From: DAOUCP01 sp034432155
Lineage (GTDB): Bacteria; Chloroflexota; Anaerolineae; Epilineales; Epilineaceae
Assembly: GCA_034432155.1 (NCBI GenBank)
Contig: DAOUCP010000138.1
Location: forward strand, 1 to 36,933
DNA length: 36,933 nt
Direction: 5' to 3'
The notes under the pieces are model-generated. The model was not told the DNA's origin, ran no database searches, and worked only from the letters and a program-made list of their open reading frames with translations. The position numbers were made by a program, and so were the translations under genes. Shown in pieces: positions 8,297 through 17,251 of the stretch (position 1 is its first letter; every line of letters begins with the position of its first letter).

Positions 8297-11200
8297 GGCG
8301 CAGCTCTGTCCAGGCGCGGCAGCCAGAGACGACTAGTCGCCTCCGTGGCAGTGGCCTGCGGCGTGGCGGTCGGCTGCGCCGTGGCCGTGGGCGAGGCGGT
8401 GGGCGACGGCGCGGCACCGGCCGGGTTCGGCAGGTACGGACCGTAGCTCGGCTCCGGGACCGCACCCGGCGCACCGACCGCCGGCGCCAGGTAGGCCGTG
8501 CCGTCATCGACCGCTCCAGGGGCAAGAAAGCTCGGCTGATCGAACACCACGGCGACGATGGGCCCATCGGACTCCAGCCAGGCATAGCCGTCACTGTCCT
8601 CGGGCACTACGGCGAGATCGGCCAGCCAGAAGAGGTGCGAGTCCGAGGGTCGGAGGGTCGTCTCGCAAGCAGCACCACAGCCGTCGATTTCGTGGCCCGC
8701 GGCGTCATAGAAACGAATGCGCGCTCGCGCCGGGCTATCGCCCACATTCATGACCTGAACGCCAGTCACCGTGCCACCGACAGCCGAGCTCTTGCGGAAG
8801 GTCGGCACCGCCAGGGCAAGGCCAGCGTCGGCGAGGGAGGGAGCGTTGTAGGCGGCGACGGAGCCGCCTGCCCAGGTGGGCTCCTGGATTTCATCGTCGA
8901 CGATGGCTGCAATGGCGCCGCCGCTCGAAGTCAACACCGCCGCCCCGGCGCAGCTCGACGGGAGATTGTGGTTGGCGCTGGCCGCCTGGCTCATTTCGAC
9001 GCTGCCGCCCGGCGGCACTTGCATCGTTCGGCCGGTGTACCGGAAGCCGGCACACCCACCGGAAGAGCCGAGGTAGCTGATCCCCACTTCGACGGCCGCG
9101 GGCAGCGGATTCATCACCGTGATGGTGGTCGTGCCGCCCAGGTACTCGCGACGGAACCATGGCACGTAGAGGCGCGCCGCTAGGCGATCGAGCGGTACAC
9201 CGCTGATGCTGGCCGCCAGTCGCGGCACCTTACTGCTCCGAAGCAGTGACTCAGCAGCCAGCGGACGGTCGGCACGGAGATGGAAATAGCCAACCAGGCC
9301 ATTGGCCACCGTCCGAAACAGCGGATCGGTGGCCAAATCGAGGAGCCAGGAATCGTTGGGGGGTATCGACAGCGTGGTTTCCACCAATGGCGCCTGCTGG
9401 CGGAAGCTGTGCAGTTCAAGCTGGACGACCGCCGCCTGCGAGGGGTCCGTATTCTGAATCGCCACCAGGGACTGCCGGTCGTTGTAACCCTTGGCCACCA
9501 GGGGCACCACGAGCTCGCTCCCGGCGTAGGGCCAGCCATGGGCCACGGCCCGACCGCTCGCCGGCCACCGGAGATCGCTGACCACGGCCAGGGGACGATC
9601 GCCCGCAGCGATACCACTGTATACGCCGTCGGGTAGATCAGGCCGCTGCCACAGCGATAGCACGGCGCGCCCGCCCGGGGCCAGTTCGGCTTCGGCGACC
9701 GGAATCGTGGCGCTGGAGCCGTGCGGTGACAGGCGGGCCCGCCAGGTGGCAGCAGCCACTCGGTCCAGGTTCTGCACCAGCACCCGGGACCAAATGGCAT
9801 CGGCGGCCGGTGGCGGTGTGCCGGTCGGCGTCGGCAAGGGCGTTGGCGTGGGCGGCACCACTACGGCCTCGCGCAAGGCAAGCGGCACCGCGGCGCGGCC
9901 AGGGCCGCTCGCCAGGCCGATCGGCAACATCGCCCAGAGCGCCTCGTCGTAGGCGCTCGAGGCTCCACCGCTCGTCAGCGGCAGGTCAGCCACCACGGCC
10001 ACGAGCGGCTGATCCGCGGATACCACGGCACGGTAAAACTGGCCGTCCGCCAGCTCCGGTATCTCGGGCGACCACCACAGATGCCCGCTGCGCGGCGGGA
10101 TCCGCGCCTGGCACAAGCTGCAGCCCTCGACGAGCTGACCATCGCGCTCGAACACGACCTGGGCCTCAGCGGTGCGAGCGCTGGTATTCATGGCCCACAC
10201 GGCCGTGGTGAGAGAGCGTTCGGTGTTTCGCTTGCGGTAGACAGGGCTGAACAGAAGTTGTGCGCCGTCTTGGGCGCGGAAGCCAGCGTAACCACCCGCC
10301 CCCACCACTTGTCCCCCCGCGTCCCGCACCGTCTCGACCACGGCCACCGCAATCCGCCCGTAGGCGGCAGTCAGCATGGCCGAGGCAGAACAGCCATCCG
10401 GCAGGGGACTGGGCCCGGCCGGCTGCCCGGCAGCCGCTTCGCCCTGGAAGTAGAGGATGCTCCGCCCGCCGGGAATGGTGACCGGGTTGGCATGGTAGGT
10501 CTGACCGGCGCAGCTGCCGGCGTGGCCCCGATACGTCAGCGCCACCACCACCGGCGAGGCACCGGGGTTCATCACCGCCATCATGGTGTCACGCCTCGTA
10601 GCCGAAGGATCCGTTGCATCCGTTCCCGGCCACGGTGACGCTGCGTGCACAATGGGCACGTACACCTCGCTCGCCGCCGCCTCTTGGGGAACGCCGGCAA
10701 ACGCATAGACCGCACTGGCGCTGGTGCCGATGTCCACCAACGCCTGCACCGCGACCGGCTGCGGGGATTTCACCCGAGCCGCGCCGACATACCCGGCTGG
10801 CAGCAAACGGAGATCCGGCTCCCGATCGGGGTCGATGGTCCGGGAGACACCGGGGGGCAGCTCGAACTGCATCCGCCGCGCGGGCATCGATGCCGCCATC
10901 TCGTAGTAGGCGACCTCGACCGCAGCCACGCGCTCAGCCGAGGTGTTCTGAACCGTCAGCAGGGAGCTCGCACCGTCGTGCCCTTTCATTGCCAGGGGGA
11001 CCAGGACGGGGGTGGCGGGTTGGGCGGGGGTGCCGTGGGCATAGCGGCCGACCGCCGGCCACTGGTGCCCAACCAGGGCTCCGACGCCTCGATCGGCGCT
11101 CACTTGCACACTGAAGCTGCCCTCACCCAGCTCCGAATACCACCCCAGATTGAGACTCAGGCTTCCCTCGGCCGGCAAGTCCGTGAAGGGAACCTCGCGC

Positions 11201-11409
11201 GCGGCACCACCGTCTTGCCGACGCACGAGAACGCTGCCTCGCGCCGAACGGCTGGCGTCCAGGTTCACGACATAGAGGCCACTCGTACCTGGACCGCCCA
11301 CCCCGGCCAGGCCAAGCGAACGCCCGACACCGTTCGTTCTGGCCTGTCCGGCGTTCGCGAAAAGCAGCATTGTGCCGACCATGAAAGCAACGGGTCGCAG
11401 TCTCTTCAC
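8293..11409 (-). CDS. Large exported protein built from two copies of a ~480-residue module
   Basis: 1039 residues from GTG 11409, chosen because GGAGG lies 8 nt upstream (11418-11422) and a signal peptide follows (MKRLRPVAFMVGTMLLF, then ANAGQA). Residues of about 35-515 and 535-1000 align with each other: both run through a V(L)VPL(A/V)(M/A)KG block, QNT, an SCAG or GCAG site followed by PPGGS or PGGRS, a GC/SC-A site, and a final paired-Cys site (CSLC or CGAAC) followed by a HLxW or HLFW block. A Pro/Thr linker (about 516-537) separates the halves. The C-terminus is a PT-rich tail ending in LWLPRLDRAAP. No enzymatic motif was recognised; it may be a surface or adhesive protein. A GTG start and own SD suggest separate initiation. 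Confidence 0.8.
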   Translation of the reverse strand: MKRLRPVAFMVGTMLLFANAGQARTNGVGRSLGLAGVGGPGTSGLYVVNLDASRSARGSVLVRRQDGGAAREVPFTDLPAEGSLSLNLGWYSELGEGSFSVQVSADRGVGALVGHQWPAVGRYAHGTPAQPATPVLVPLAMKGHDGASSLLTVQNTSAERVAAVEVAYYEMAASMPARRMQFELPPGVSRTIDPDREPDLRLLPAGYVGAARVKSPQPVAVQALVDIGTSASAVYAFAGVPQEAAASEVYVPIVHAASPWPGTDATDPSATRRDTMMAVMNPGASPVVVALTYRGHAGSCAGQTYHANPVTIPGGRSILYFQGEAAAGQPAGPSPLPDGCSASAMLTAAYGRIAVAVVETVRDAGGQVVGAGGYAGFRAQDGAQLLFSPVYRKRNTERSLTTAVWAMNTSARTAEAQVVFERDGQLVEGCSLCQARIPPRSGHLWWSPEIPELADGQFYRAVVSADQPLVAVVADLPLTSGGASSAYDEALWAMLPIGLASGPGRAAVPLALREAVVVPPTPTPLPTPTGTPPPAADAIWSRVLVQNLDRVAAATWRARLSPHGSSATIPVAEAELAPGGRAVLSLWQRPDLPDGVYSGIAAGDRPLAVVSDLRWPASGRAVAHGWPYAGSELVVPLVAKGYNDRQSLVAIQNTDPSQAAVVQLELHSFRQQAPLVETTLSIPPNDSWLLDLATDPLFRTVANGLVGYFHLRADRPLAAESLLRSSKVPRLAASISGVPLDRLAARLYVPWFRREYLGGTTTITVMNPLPAAVEVGISYLGSSGGCAGFRYTGRTMQVPPGGSVEMSQAASANHNLPSSCAGAAVLTSSGGAIAAIVDDEIQEPTWAGGSVAAYNAPSLADAGLALAVPTFRKSSAVGGTVTGVQVMNVGDSPARARIRFYDAAGHEIDGCGAACETTLRPSDSHLFWLADLAVVPEDSDGYAWLESDGPIVAVVFDQPSFLAPGAVDDGTAYLAPAVGAPGAVPEPSYGPYLPNPAGAAPSPTASPTATAQPTATPQATATEATSRLWLPRLDRAAP

Positions 11410-11416
11410 GGCGATG

Positions 11417-11422
11417 ACCTCC
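11417..11422 (-). promoter_or_regulatory. Shine-Dalgarno sequence fixing the GTG start of the exported repeat protein
   Basis: GGAGGT on the minus strand, 8 nt from GTG 11409. The longer open frame (to 11526) lacks such a site and would bury the signal peptide, so this site decides the start. Confidence 0.8.
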
Positions 11423-11591
11423 GATCGAGCATCTGCGGGGCAACTGCGGCGTACCCCATCAAAACTCGCGGTGCTGGAGCCAGCTCCGCCAGACCGCATG
11501 GTGCCAGCCACCGCCCCGGCAGTCAAGACGTTCCGGGCCGTCCCGACGCCCAGAAAGGGGTTTCACGGCGCGCGGCCGGCGAGGGCACTCA

Positions 11592-11682
11592 GCCCTCAGT
11601 CCCCTTGCTCGTAGGCCTTGCTTTCATTGACACTTACGGGATTCGTTCGGGCGCCCTCAGTCCCCTTGCTCGTAGGCCTTGC
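11592..11682. repeat. Perfect 30-bp direct repeat, period 61, at the PPK2 3' end
   Basis: The same 30 bp occur at 11592-11621 and 11653-11682. The second copy covers the last codons (KAYEQGD) and the TGA stop of the PPK2 gene; the first lies downstream of the gene and repeats those codons and the stop. The identity is perfect, so the duplication is recent or maintained. Confidence 0.95.
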
Positions 11683-12562
11683 CGCACTCGCCGATGAGCT
11701 TCTCGCGCCAGCTCGCCATGATGGCTCGGTCCTCGGCGCTGACCTCGGGGTAGCGGGGATCCATCTCCACCAGCTTGTTGGCAACGATGGAGGCGACCGC
11801 GAGACGGCTGAACCACCGCCGGTCGGCCGGCACCACGTACCAGGGAGCCCACTTCGTTGTGGTCTCACGGAGCATCGCCTCGAACGCGTCCAGGTAGGCA
11901 TCCCAGAACCGGCGCTCTTCGAGATCGGCCGCCTTGAACTTCCAATGCCGATTGGGGTCGTCGATCCGCTGCAGCTGCTGCACGCATTGCTCTTGACGAC
12001 TGATGTGGAGAAAGACCTTCACAATCTCGGTGCCGTTGCGCACCAGATGCTTCTCCAAATCGTTGATCGACGCAAAGCGCTCCTGCCAGAAGGCCTCCCC
12101 CCGCGGACCGGGTGGCAGCCGCTGGCGCTCCAGCCACTCGGGATGCACCCGCACCACAAGCACCTCTTCGTAATACGAGCGGTTGAAGATGCCGATGGTC
12201 CCGCGTGCTGGTAGCGCCCGCACGCAGCGCCACAGGAAGTCATGGTCCAGCTCCTCGGCCGAGGGCACCTTGAAGCTCGTCACCTGGCAACCCAAGGGGC
12301 TCAGACCGCTCATGACATGCTTGATGGTGGAATCCTTGCCGGCTGCGTCTAGGGCCTGGATGATGACCAGCAGGGCCCGCCGGTCCTCGGCCATCAGACG
12401 CTCCTGCAGACCGCGCAGGAGCTCGACGCTTTCCTCCAGAAGCGCAGTCGCATTCTCCGGCTTCTCGTAGCCGAGGGTGTCCGTGGGCGAGAAATCGCGC
12501 CGCAAGTCAATGCGCTTTCCAGGCTGGAGGCGCAAGGAATCTGCGATCTTCATCACGTCCAT
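11657..12562 (-). CDS. ppk2: Polyphosphate kinase 2 (PPK2) family protein
   Basis: 301 residues, the normal size of a one-domain PPK2. Walker A is ALDAAGKDST (70-79); the Walker B-like block GIFNRSYYEEVLVVRVHP lies at 124-141; KAADLEERRFWDAY and TKWAPWYVVPADRRWFSR are conserved lid and C-terminal blocks. The family transfers phosphate between polyphosphate and nucleotides (ADP, GDP or AMP depending on class). The subclass cannot be fixed by eye. SD AGGAGA lies 7 nt before ATG 12562. The gene follows the GH20-like gene by 42 nt on the same strand and could share its transcript. Its last codons and stop have been duplicated downstream. Confidence 0.93.
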   Translation of the reverse strand: MDVMKIADSLRLQPGKRIDLRRDFSPTDTLGYEKPENATALLEESVELLRGLQERLMAEDRRALLVIIQALDAAGKDSTIKHVMSGLSPLGCQVTSFKVPSAEELDHDFLWRCVRALPARGTIGIFNRSYYEEVLVVRVHPEWLERQRLPPGPRGEAFWQERFASINDLEKHLVRNGTEIVKVFLHISRQEQCVQQLQRIDDPNRHWKFKAADLEERRFWDAYLDAFEAMLRETTTKWAPWYVVPADRRWFSRLAVASIVANKLVEMDPRYPEVSAEDRAIMASWREKLIGECGKAYEQGD

Positions 12563-12604
12563 GATGTTCTCTCCTGGGTCGATGGTGCGTTCCCAGTGGC
12601 CTGC

Positions 12605-15600
12605 TCACCGTGAGCGGCTGGACAGCTCAGTCCCAACCAGCGGCAGATGGACGGAGACGCGGGGCAGCCACTCCTCGACGACAAGGTCATACTGCCGGAC
12701 GGAGCTCATGCCCGAAGCGTCGCGAACCTGGACGGTGAAGCCGAAGCGACCGATCGCCGTCGGGGTGCCAACCAATCGACCCGCCGGCTCCAGGGCAAGA
12801 CCGGGCGGCAGCGCGCCGGCGCTGAGGGTCCACGCATAGTCTGGCTGGCCGCCAACCGCTCGCAGCGACACCGAGTAGGGTGCATTCTTCGTCGCCGCTG
12901 GCAATCGCGTCGGACCCAGAATGGCCAAGAACGACGTCTGCTCCAACAGTCGCACGACATCGTACCACACCCCTCTCGTCGTCGCGTCGAGCTGGATCAC
13001 CACCGCCCTGGCCTCCGCCGGCGAGGTGAAGGGCGCCTCGTACTTCGCGTACGTAGGCCCCAGTCCCTCGAGACGCATGGCCGAGGCGCCACACACCTGA
13101 CCATCTTCGTTTAGCCACTGCAAGACGACCTGGGGAGCGGCGGTTCGGTCGCCTGTGGTTCGCGCATACAGGGAAAGGCGCAGGTCGGTGTTTGGCCGAA
13201 CGGCGAGGGGCAACGAGCGAACGGCAACTGTTGCCGTCCCGATCCCCAATGCGGCATTCGGAAAACCGGCCAGGCGTCGACCGAAGCAGTTCGATCCGTC
13301 GGTACTGTAGTCCGCGGCGCCCTCGATCCGCCAGCCATCCGGGACACCGTCGTCGTCCCGGTCATCCTCGAAGCTGTCGAATCGCAGCAGCCGGTAGCGG
13401 GTGTTCCAGAAGTGGTCGGCAAACACCCGATGTGCCGGCTCGAAGGGGGTTCCCCAGTTGGTCTCCACGCCCCCCAGGGCGTGGGGCTGGCCAAGGAGGA
13501 TCTGGGACCAACTCTCGATATTCTCTTCGCTCTGCCACGGCGAACCGAGCACCTCGAACCCCTTCTGCCCGAAGGTTCGCATGGCATACCACATTTGCGA
13601 TAGCCACTCGTCACCGTACCACCAGATGTCCATGAGGAGAGAGCGGTCGAGCATGTCCTGCTCCGTAGCCTCCGCCATGCGACCCTGCCGGCCGCCATAG
13701 GCCACCTGGTAGTCGGCAATGCCGCCGTTGTGGAACGGCGAGACCATATCGTCCCACAGCCACAGTCGGCACTGGGGATCGCGCGCCGCCACATAGTCGC
13801 GAATGCGGTTGGCCCAGTAGGCAATGGCCTCGGCATTGGAGGCAAAGCGCGTCGTGAGGCGCGAATCACGATAGAAGCCTCGGATCTCGTCGGCGTCGAT
13901 GTTGATGATGGTGGGCTGCAGGAGACTCGTCAGTCGATCGATGGCCGGCTCCAAGAAGTCGGTGTACAACGACTCGCAGGCCAGGCACGGGGCAGACGAC
14001 CAATAGCGCGACAACGCATAGGCGTAGTAGGCGTCGTAGCTCACCAACACCGTCTCGCCGGGCGCGATGGCGCCGCTCGCCAGTCGTTGAATAGCAAAGG
14101 GCTTCAGCGTGGGCAGGATCTTCCCTTGCTGCTGGCCGTTGAGGATGGCGTAATCCCGTCCCAGCTCGTAGTGCCGCTGGCCGGTGCGATCCGTCAGCTG
14201 GATGTCCGTACCCGCCCCGCGGATGACGTTGCGCAAGCCGCCGTCCATGCGCTCCATGTGCACTTCGTCCAGCCAGAGGGTGCCCGTACCGGGGCTCTGC
14301 TGCCGGGCATAGACCGTCAGGCGGTCAGGATTGGCGGGGGTGCGCAGGCAGACACCGAAGTCGATCCATCGGCCTGTCGAGCGTGTCGTGTCCGACTGGA
14401 GCACCGCCACATTGCCCATCGTGTCCCGGACGTAGACGGTGAGCTGTGGCTCGACAGCCTCGATGTCCTGCGTCCAGGCCTTGCTCCAAACACAGTAGTG
14501 GGATTCGGGTACGATGTCGTCTACGGTGACGCTGAGCACCGCCTGGTTGCTGGTCGTCACCGGCTCGGCAATGGCCAGGCGCATCGCATACCGGCCGGCG
14601 TAGGTGCGCGAGTCATCCAGCTGCCACTCCGCCCCAGGGACGCTGCGCACCGTCCAGCCGTCCGGCACGCCGTCGCCGTCTTCATCTTGCTCAAAGCCGC
14701 CGTTGGGAATCCTCTCCACCGGCGGCAACTCGGGCACGGCCAGGTCCGCATCGTCAAAGGTGAAACGCTCGTCCACGGTTGGCCAGCCCTCCGCCAGCTC
14801 GAAGGGGAACGGACTGACCGTCGAGATCGAGCATAGCCTGGGCACCGGCTCGACGAACCGCGCCCGGGCATAGGCGAAGAGCTCGCGATGGGCATCGAGC
14901 CAGGCGCCCTCGTCGCGAAAGAAAGCCCCATTCTCCACGAGGAACAGGACGTTCATCTTGTGGGCGGCGAGCCAGTCGATGAAGGCCCGCTGACGGTCGG
15001 TGAAGTGGTACGCACCATCGCGCCACTCGAAGGCGGCGCTGGTCGGCTCATAGCTGCCCCGCATGCGGTGTTCGGGATAGTCGATGATGAGAACTCCGGG
15101 CACCGTGCCATCGGGCTCGATCAGTTGCAGCAAGGTGGTGACGCCATAGAAAACGCCAGCCGGTGCACGGGCAGCAATCAGAATCTCGCTTTGCGGGCCC
15201 CCGGTGACCTGAAGCAGATAGCCTTCGGTACCGATCGTCTCCGGCAAGCCGATGCCGTGGTCCTCCAGCGTCCGCAGCACCCGGCAACTGGAGCCCGGAT
15301 CGCCGATCAGAACGCGAGGCCAGAACACGGGCGCTGCGGAGTCGATCACCGGTAGGCGGAGGGTAGCCGTCAGATGGTCATTCAGCCATTGGCCGATGAA
15401 GGCATACTCGGGTGAGCTCGGGTCCAGGACCAGCCGCCATTCGGGACCCAGCTGAACGCCGCTACCGACCATCTCCAGGTGCTGGGGACGCGGCACCAGT
15501 CGCGCGGCGATTTCGGCGCCGCCCTGAGCCGGCGCCAGCGGCCCTACCGGGTCGGCGCCACCGACGGCACCACCGGCGGCATGGGCCATGGCAGGGGGCC

Positions 15601-15676
15601 GCGGCACGCTCAGAGCCGGCGCTGCGACCGGCGCCAGAAGAACGCATCCCAGAAGCAGCTTAGCACCACGTGTCAT
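12605..15676 (-). CDS. Exported GH20-like glycosidase with inserted and appended domains
   Basis: 1023 residues from ATG 15676 with an SD-like GGGAGAAAG. A signal peptide (MTRGAKLLLGCVLLAPVAAP) comes first, then a GH20b-type N-terminal domain (about 58-200), then the start of a TIM barrel (IDYPEHRMRGSY). The barrel is interrupted around 325-560 by a domain opening with a Ca-binding-like loop (DEDGDGVPDGW) and a jelly-roll-like stretch, then resumes with IDADE, whose Asp596-Glu597 match the GH20 catalytic pair. A second DRDDDGVPDGW domain follows near 765, then a putative Ig-like (He_PIG) domain at about 923-993, and the tail VHLPLVG. By family it would remove terminal N-acetylhexosamines; the substrate is not shown. 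Exported. Confidence 0.78.
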   Translation of the reverse strand: MTRGAKLLLGCVLLAPVAAPALSVPRPPAMAHAAGGAVGGADPVGPLAPAQGGAEIAARLVPRPQHLEMVGSGVQLGPEWRLVLDPSSPEYAFIGQWLNDHLTATLRLPVIDSAAPVFWPRVLIGDPGSSCRVLRTLEDHGIGLPETIGTEGYLLQVTGGPQSEILIAARAPAGVFYGVTTLLQLIEPDGTVPGVLIIDYPEHRMRGSYEPTSAAFEWRDGAYHFTDRQRAFIDWLAAHKMNVLFLVENGAFFRDEGAWLDAHRELFAYARARFVEPVPRLCSISTVSPFPFELAEGWPTVDERFTFDDADLAVPELPPVERIPNGGFEQDEDGDGVPDGWTVRSVPGAEWQLDDSRTYAGRYAMRLAIAEPVTTSNQAVLSVTVDDIVPESHYCVWSKAWTQDIEAVEPQLTVYVRDTMGNVAVLQSDTTRSTGRWIDFGVCLRTPANPDRLTVYARQQSPGTGTLWLDEVHMERMDGGLRNVIRGAGTDIQLTDRTGQRHYELGRDYAILNGQQQGKILPTLKPFAIQRLASGAIAPGETVLVSYDAYYAYALSRYWSSAPCLACESLYTDFLEPAIDRLTSLLQPTIINIDADEIRGFYRDSRLTTRFASNAEAIAYWANRIRDYVAARDPQCRLWLWDDMVSPFHNGGIADYQVAYGGRQGRMAEATEQDMLDRSLLMDIWWYGDEWLSQMWYAMRTFGQKGFEVLGSPWQSEENIESWSQILLGQPHALGGVETNWGTPFEPAHRVFADHFWNTRYRLLRFDSFEDDRDDDGVPDGWRIEGAADYSTDGSNCFGRRLAGFPNAALGIGTATVAVRSLPLAVRPNTDLRLSLYARTTGDRTAAPQVVLQWLNEDGQVCGASAMRLEGLGPTYAKYEAPFTSPAEARAVVIQLDATTRGVWYDVVRLLEQTSFLAILGPTRLPAATKNAPYSVSLRAVGGQPDYAWTLSAGALPPGLALEPAGRLVGTPTAIGRFGFTVQVRDASGMSSVRQYDLVVEEWLPRVSVHLPLVGTELSSRSR

Positions 15677-15997
15677 GGCTTCTTTCTCCCGCACGGCAAC
15701 CGTGACGCCGATTGTAGCAGGCCGGTGTGTGGCGCGCGGTAGGTGATCCCGCCTGGGCGCGCGTCGGCCGCGATGAGGGGTGGTACCGTACCTCGAGCGG
15801 TCCTGCCGCGTCATGACGATTGGGAACAGCCGCGAACAGGCAGGCGATCGAAGACCCCACGAATCGTTCCCGTGCCTGACCACGGGGGCGCCGCCGCCCG
15901 CGAACGCCGCGCCCGAAGGTGGGTGGCCAGTGCCTCACCTTGGCGCCGGGGCAGCTCCAGGCCGATCGGGCGCCAGCTCAGCATGGGGAGGCAGCAC
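15677..15997. other. Divergent intergenic region
   Basis: 321 bp between two divergently transcribed exported-protein genes. On the minus strand it holds the extended -10 at 15711-15719. On the plus strand only the SD of the next gene (GGGGAGG before 15998) is clear; no good promoter was recognised. No ORF with its own ribosome binding site was found. Confidence 0.6.
15711..15719 (-). promoter_or_regulatory. Extended -10 promoter of the GH20-like gene
   Basis: TG-C-TACAAT on the minus strand, five of six matches to TATAAT plus the TG extension. Predicted start point near 15704 gives a leader of about 28 nt containing the SD. No good -35. Confidence 0.55.
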
Positions 15998-16999
15998 ATG
16001 AAGCGGATTCGCCATTCGGCGCTACATGGCTTGCGTCGAACGTCGGCGTGGGCGCTGCCCATGGTGTCCCTTCTCGTGGCGGGCACCGTGACCCTGTCCC
16101 ACGGCGCGACGCCAGCCTTACGACCGACGACGGCGCCTGCTCGAGGGGCGGCCGCCGGACGGGCGTTGACCGAGACCGAGCGCGCCGTCCTGGAGGCCGG
16201 TGTGCGCGCGGTGCTGACAGCCACCGTGCCGTGCACCTTCACCGGCTCCGACGGTCGGTACGCCTTCACGTGCCAGCCCGCTGCCGGGCACTGGAACCAC
16301 GGCAGCATCGAACGATGGGCCGACGAGGACGAAGCCGCCGCGGCATTCGAAGCTGCCGCAGGCGAGCACCCCCGCACCTGCCTGTATGGCTACGACGCTG
16401 CCGAGTGGGAGTACAGGGAGGGGACCGAACCGGGCATGCCAATGCGTTTCCGCGAGCATGTCTCGGCGGCCGGGCGATGGTCATTCGCCTTCTCGGGCTT
16501 CGATGACACGCCGTACGAGATCGCAGCCCGGCCACACGATCTGGCGGAGGTGGTGTACGAGGCGGCCGCTAGGGAAGGCCTGTTCCCGCTGGGCGAGTGC
16601 CCGCCGCCGACGACGGCCGAACCTACACCAAGCCCAACGCCCACCGCGACCGAGCTGCCGCCGGGCGACATCGAGCTGTCCGGTCTTGTCTATGGCGCTG
16701 GCGAACCGCCGTTGCCTTTGGCCGACGCCCTCGTGAGCGTGACGATGTGCGTGCCGCGGTCGTTCACGGACCGCACCGGCGCCGACGGCCATTACCGCTT
16801 GCTCATTCCGGGCGAATACGCCAACATCTGTGCCACGGTCACCTTGTCGGTCACGGCAACTGGCTATGAGCCGGTCTCACAGACCGAGACGATTGCTGCG
16901 CTGCGCGAGTCGCCAAAGCGCAACTTCGTGCTCATTCCGGCCAGATGGTCGCTGCACTTGCCGTTCGCCGCTCAGGGCACGCTGTTGATCGCCCCGTAG
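15998..16999 (+). CDS. Exported protein with C-terminal carboxypeptidase-regulatory-like domain
   Basis: 333 residues from ATG 15998 (SD GGGGAGG 7 nt upstream). The signal peptide contains WALPMVSLLVAGTVTLSHGA. Residues of about 50-205 form a domain of unknown family with several cysteines (PCTF, FTCQP, RTCLYG). A short Pro/Thr linker (PTPSPTPTAT) leads to a roughly 95-residue beta-sandwich resembling CarboxypepD_reg (DGHYRLLIPG, TGYEPV). The tail SLHLPFA resembles the LPLV-type ends of the other exported proteins here. Function unknown. The TAG stop lies inside the first unit of a 30-bp array. Confidence 0.72.
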   Translation: MKRIRHSALHGLRRTSAWALPMVSLLVAGTVTLSHGATPALRPTTAPARGAAAGRALTETERAVLEAGVRAVLTATVPCTFTGSDGRYAFTCQPAAGHWNHGSIERWADEDEAAAAFEAAAGEHPRTCLYGYDAAEWEYREGTEPGMPMRFREHVSAAGRWSFAFSGFDDTPYEIAARPHDLAEVVYEAAAREGLFPLGECPPPTTAEPTPSPTPTATELPPGDIELSGLVYGAGEPPLPLADALVSVTMCVPRSFTDRTGADGHYRLLIPGEYANICATVTLSVTATGYEPVSQTETIAALRESPKRNFVLIPARWSLHLPFAAQGTLLIAP

Positions 17000-17115
17000 G
17001 CTTGGCGGTGGCGGGCGATGGGCCCGTAGGCTTCCCAGGGGCGGGCGATGGCCCCGCAGGCTCGGCGGTGGCAGCCGAGGGGCCCGTAGCGTAGGCTCGG
17101 CGGTGGCGGGCGATC
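16991..17115. repeat. 30-bp tandem array starting in a stop codon
   Basis: Four units: 16991-17020, 17021-17050, 17051-17080 (30 bp each) and 17081-17115 (35 bp). Each resembles GCCCCGTAGGCTCGGCGGTG plus GCGGGCGATG. The first unit holds the last codons and the TAG of the upstream gene, so the array is a serial copy of that gene's 3' end including its stop. The stretch from 17116 to 17224 holds nothing recognisable. Confidence 0.9.
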
Positions 17116-17251
17116 GCGCCGCCGTGAGAGCAGCCAGCGCAAGACGGCGGCCACCGAAGCTGCCGGCGGAGCGAGGGAATCGGGCCACGCCAGCGCAGCG
17201 GCGAGGCGCCGCGCCGACGGTTGGGTGAGCATCGCGGAGGGATGGGACACC

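Noticed and set aside
11508..11541. Possible promoter TTGACT then CACCAT before the exported repeat protein
   Set aside because: The -10 is poor and it lies more than 100 nt from the GTG start.
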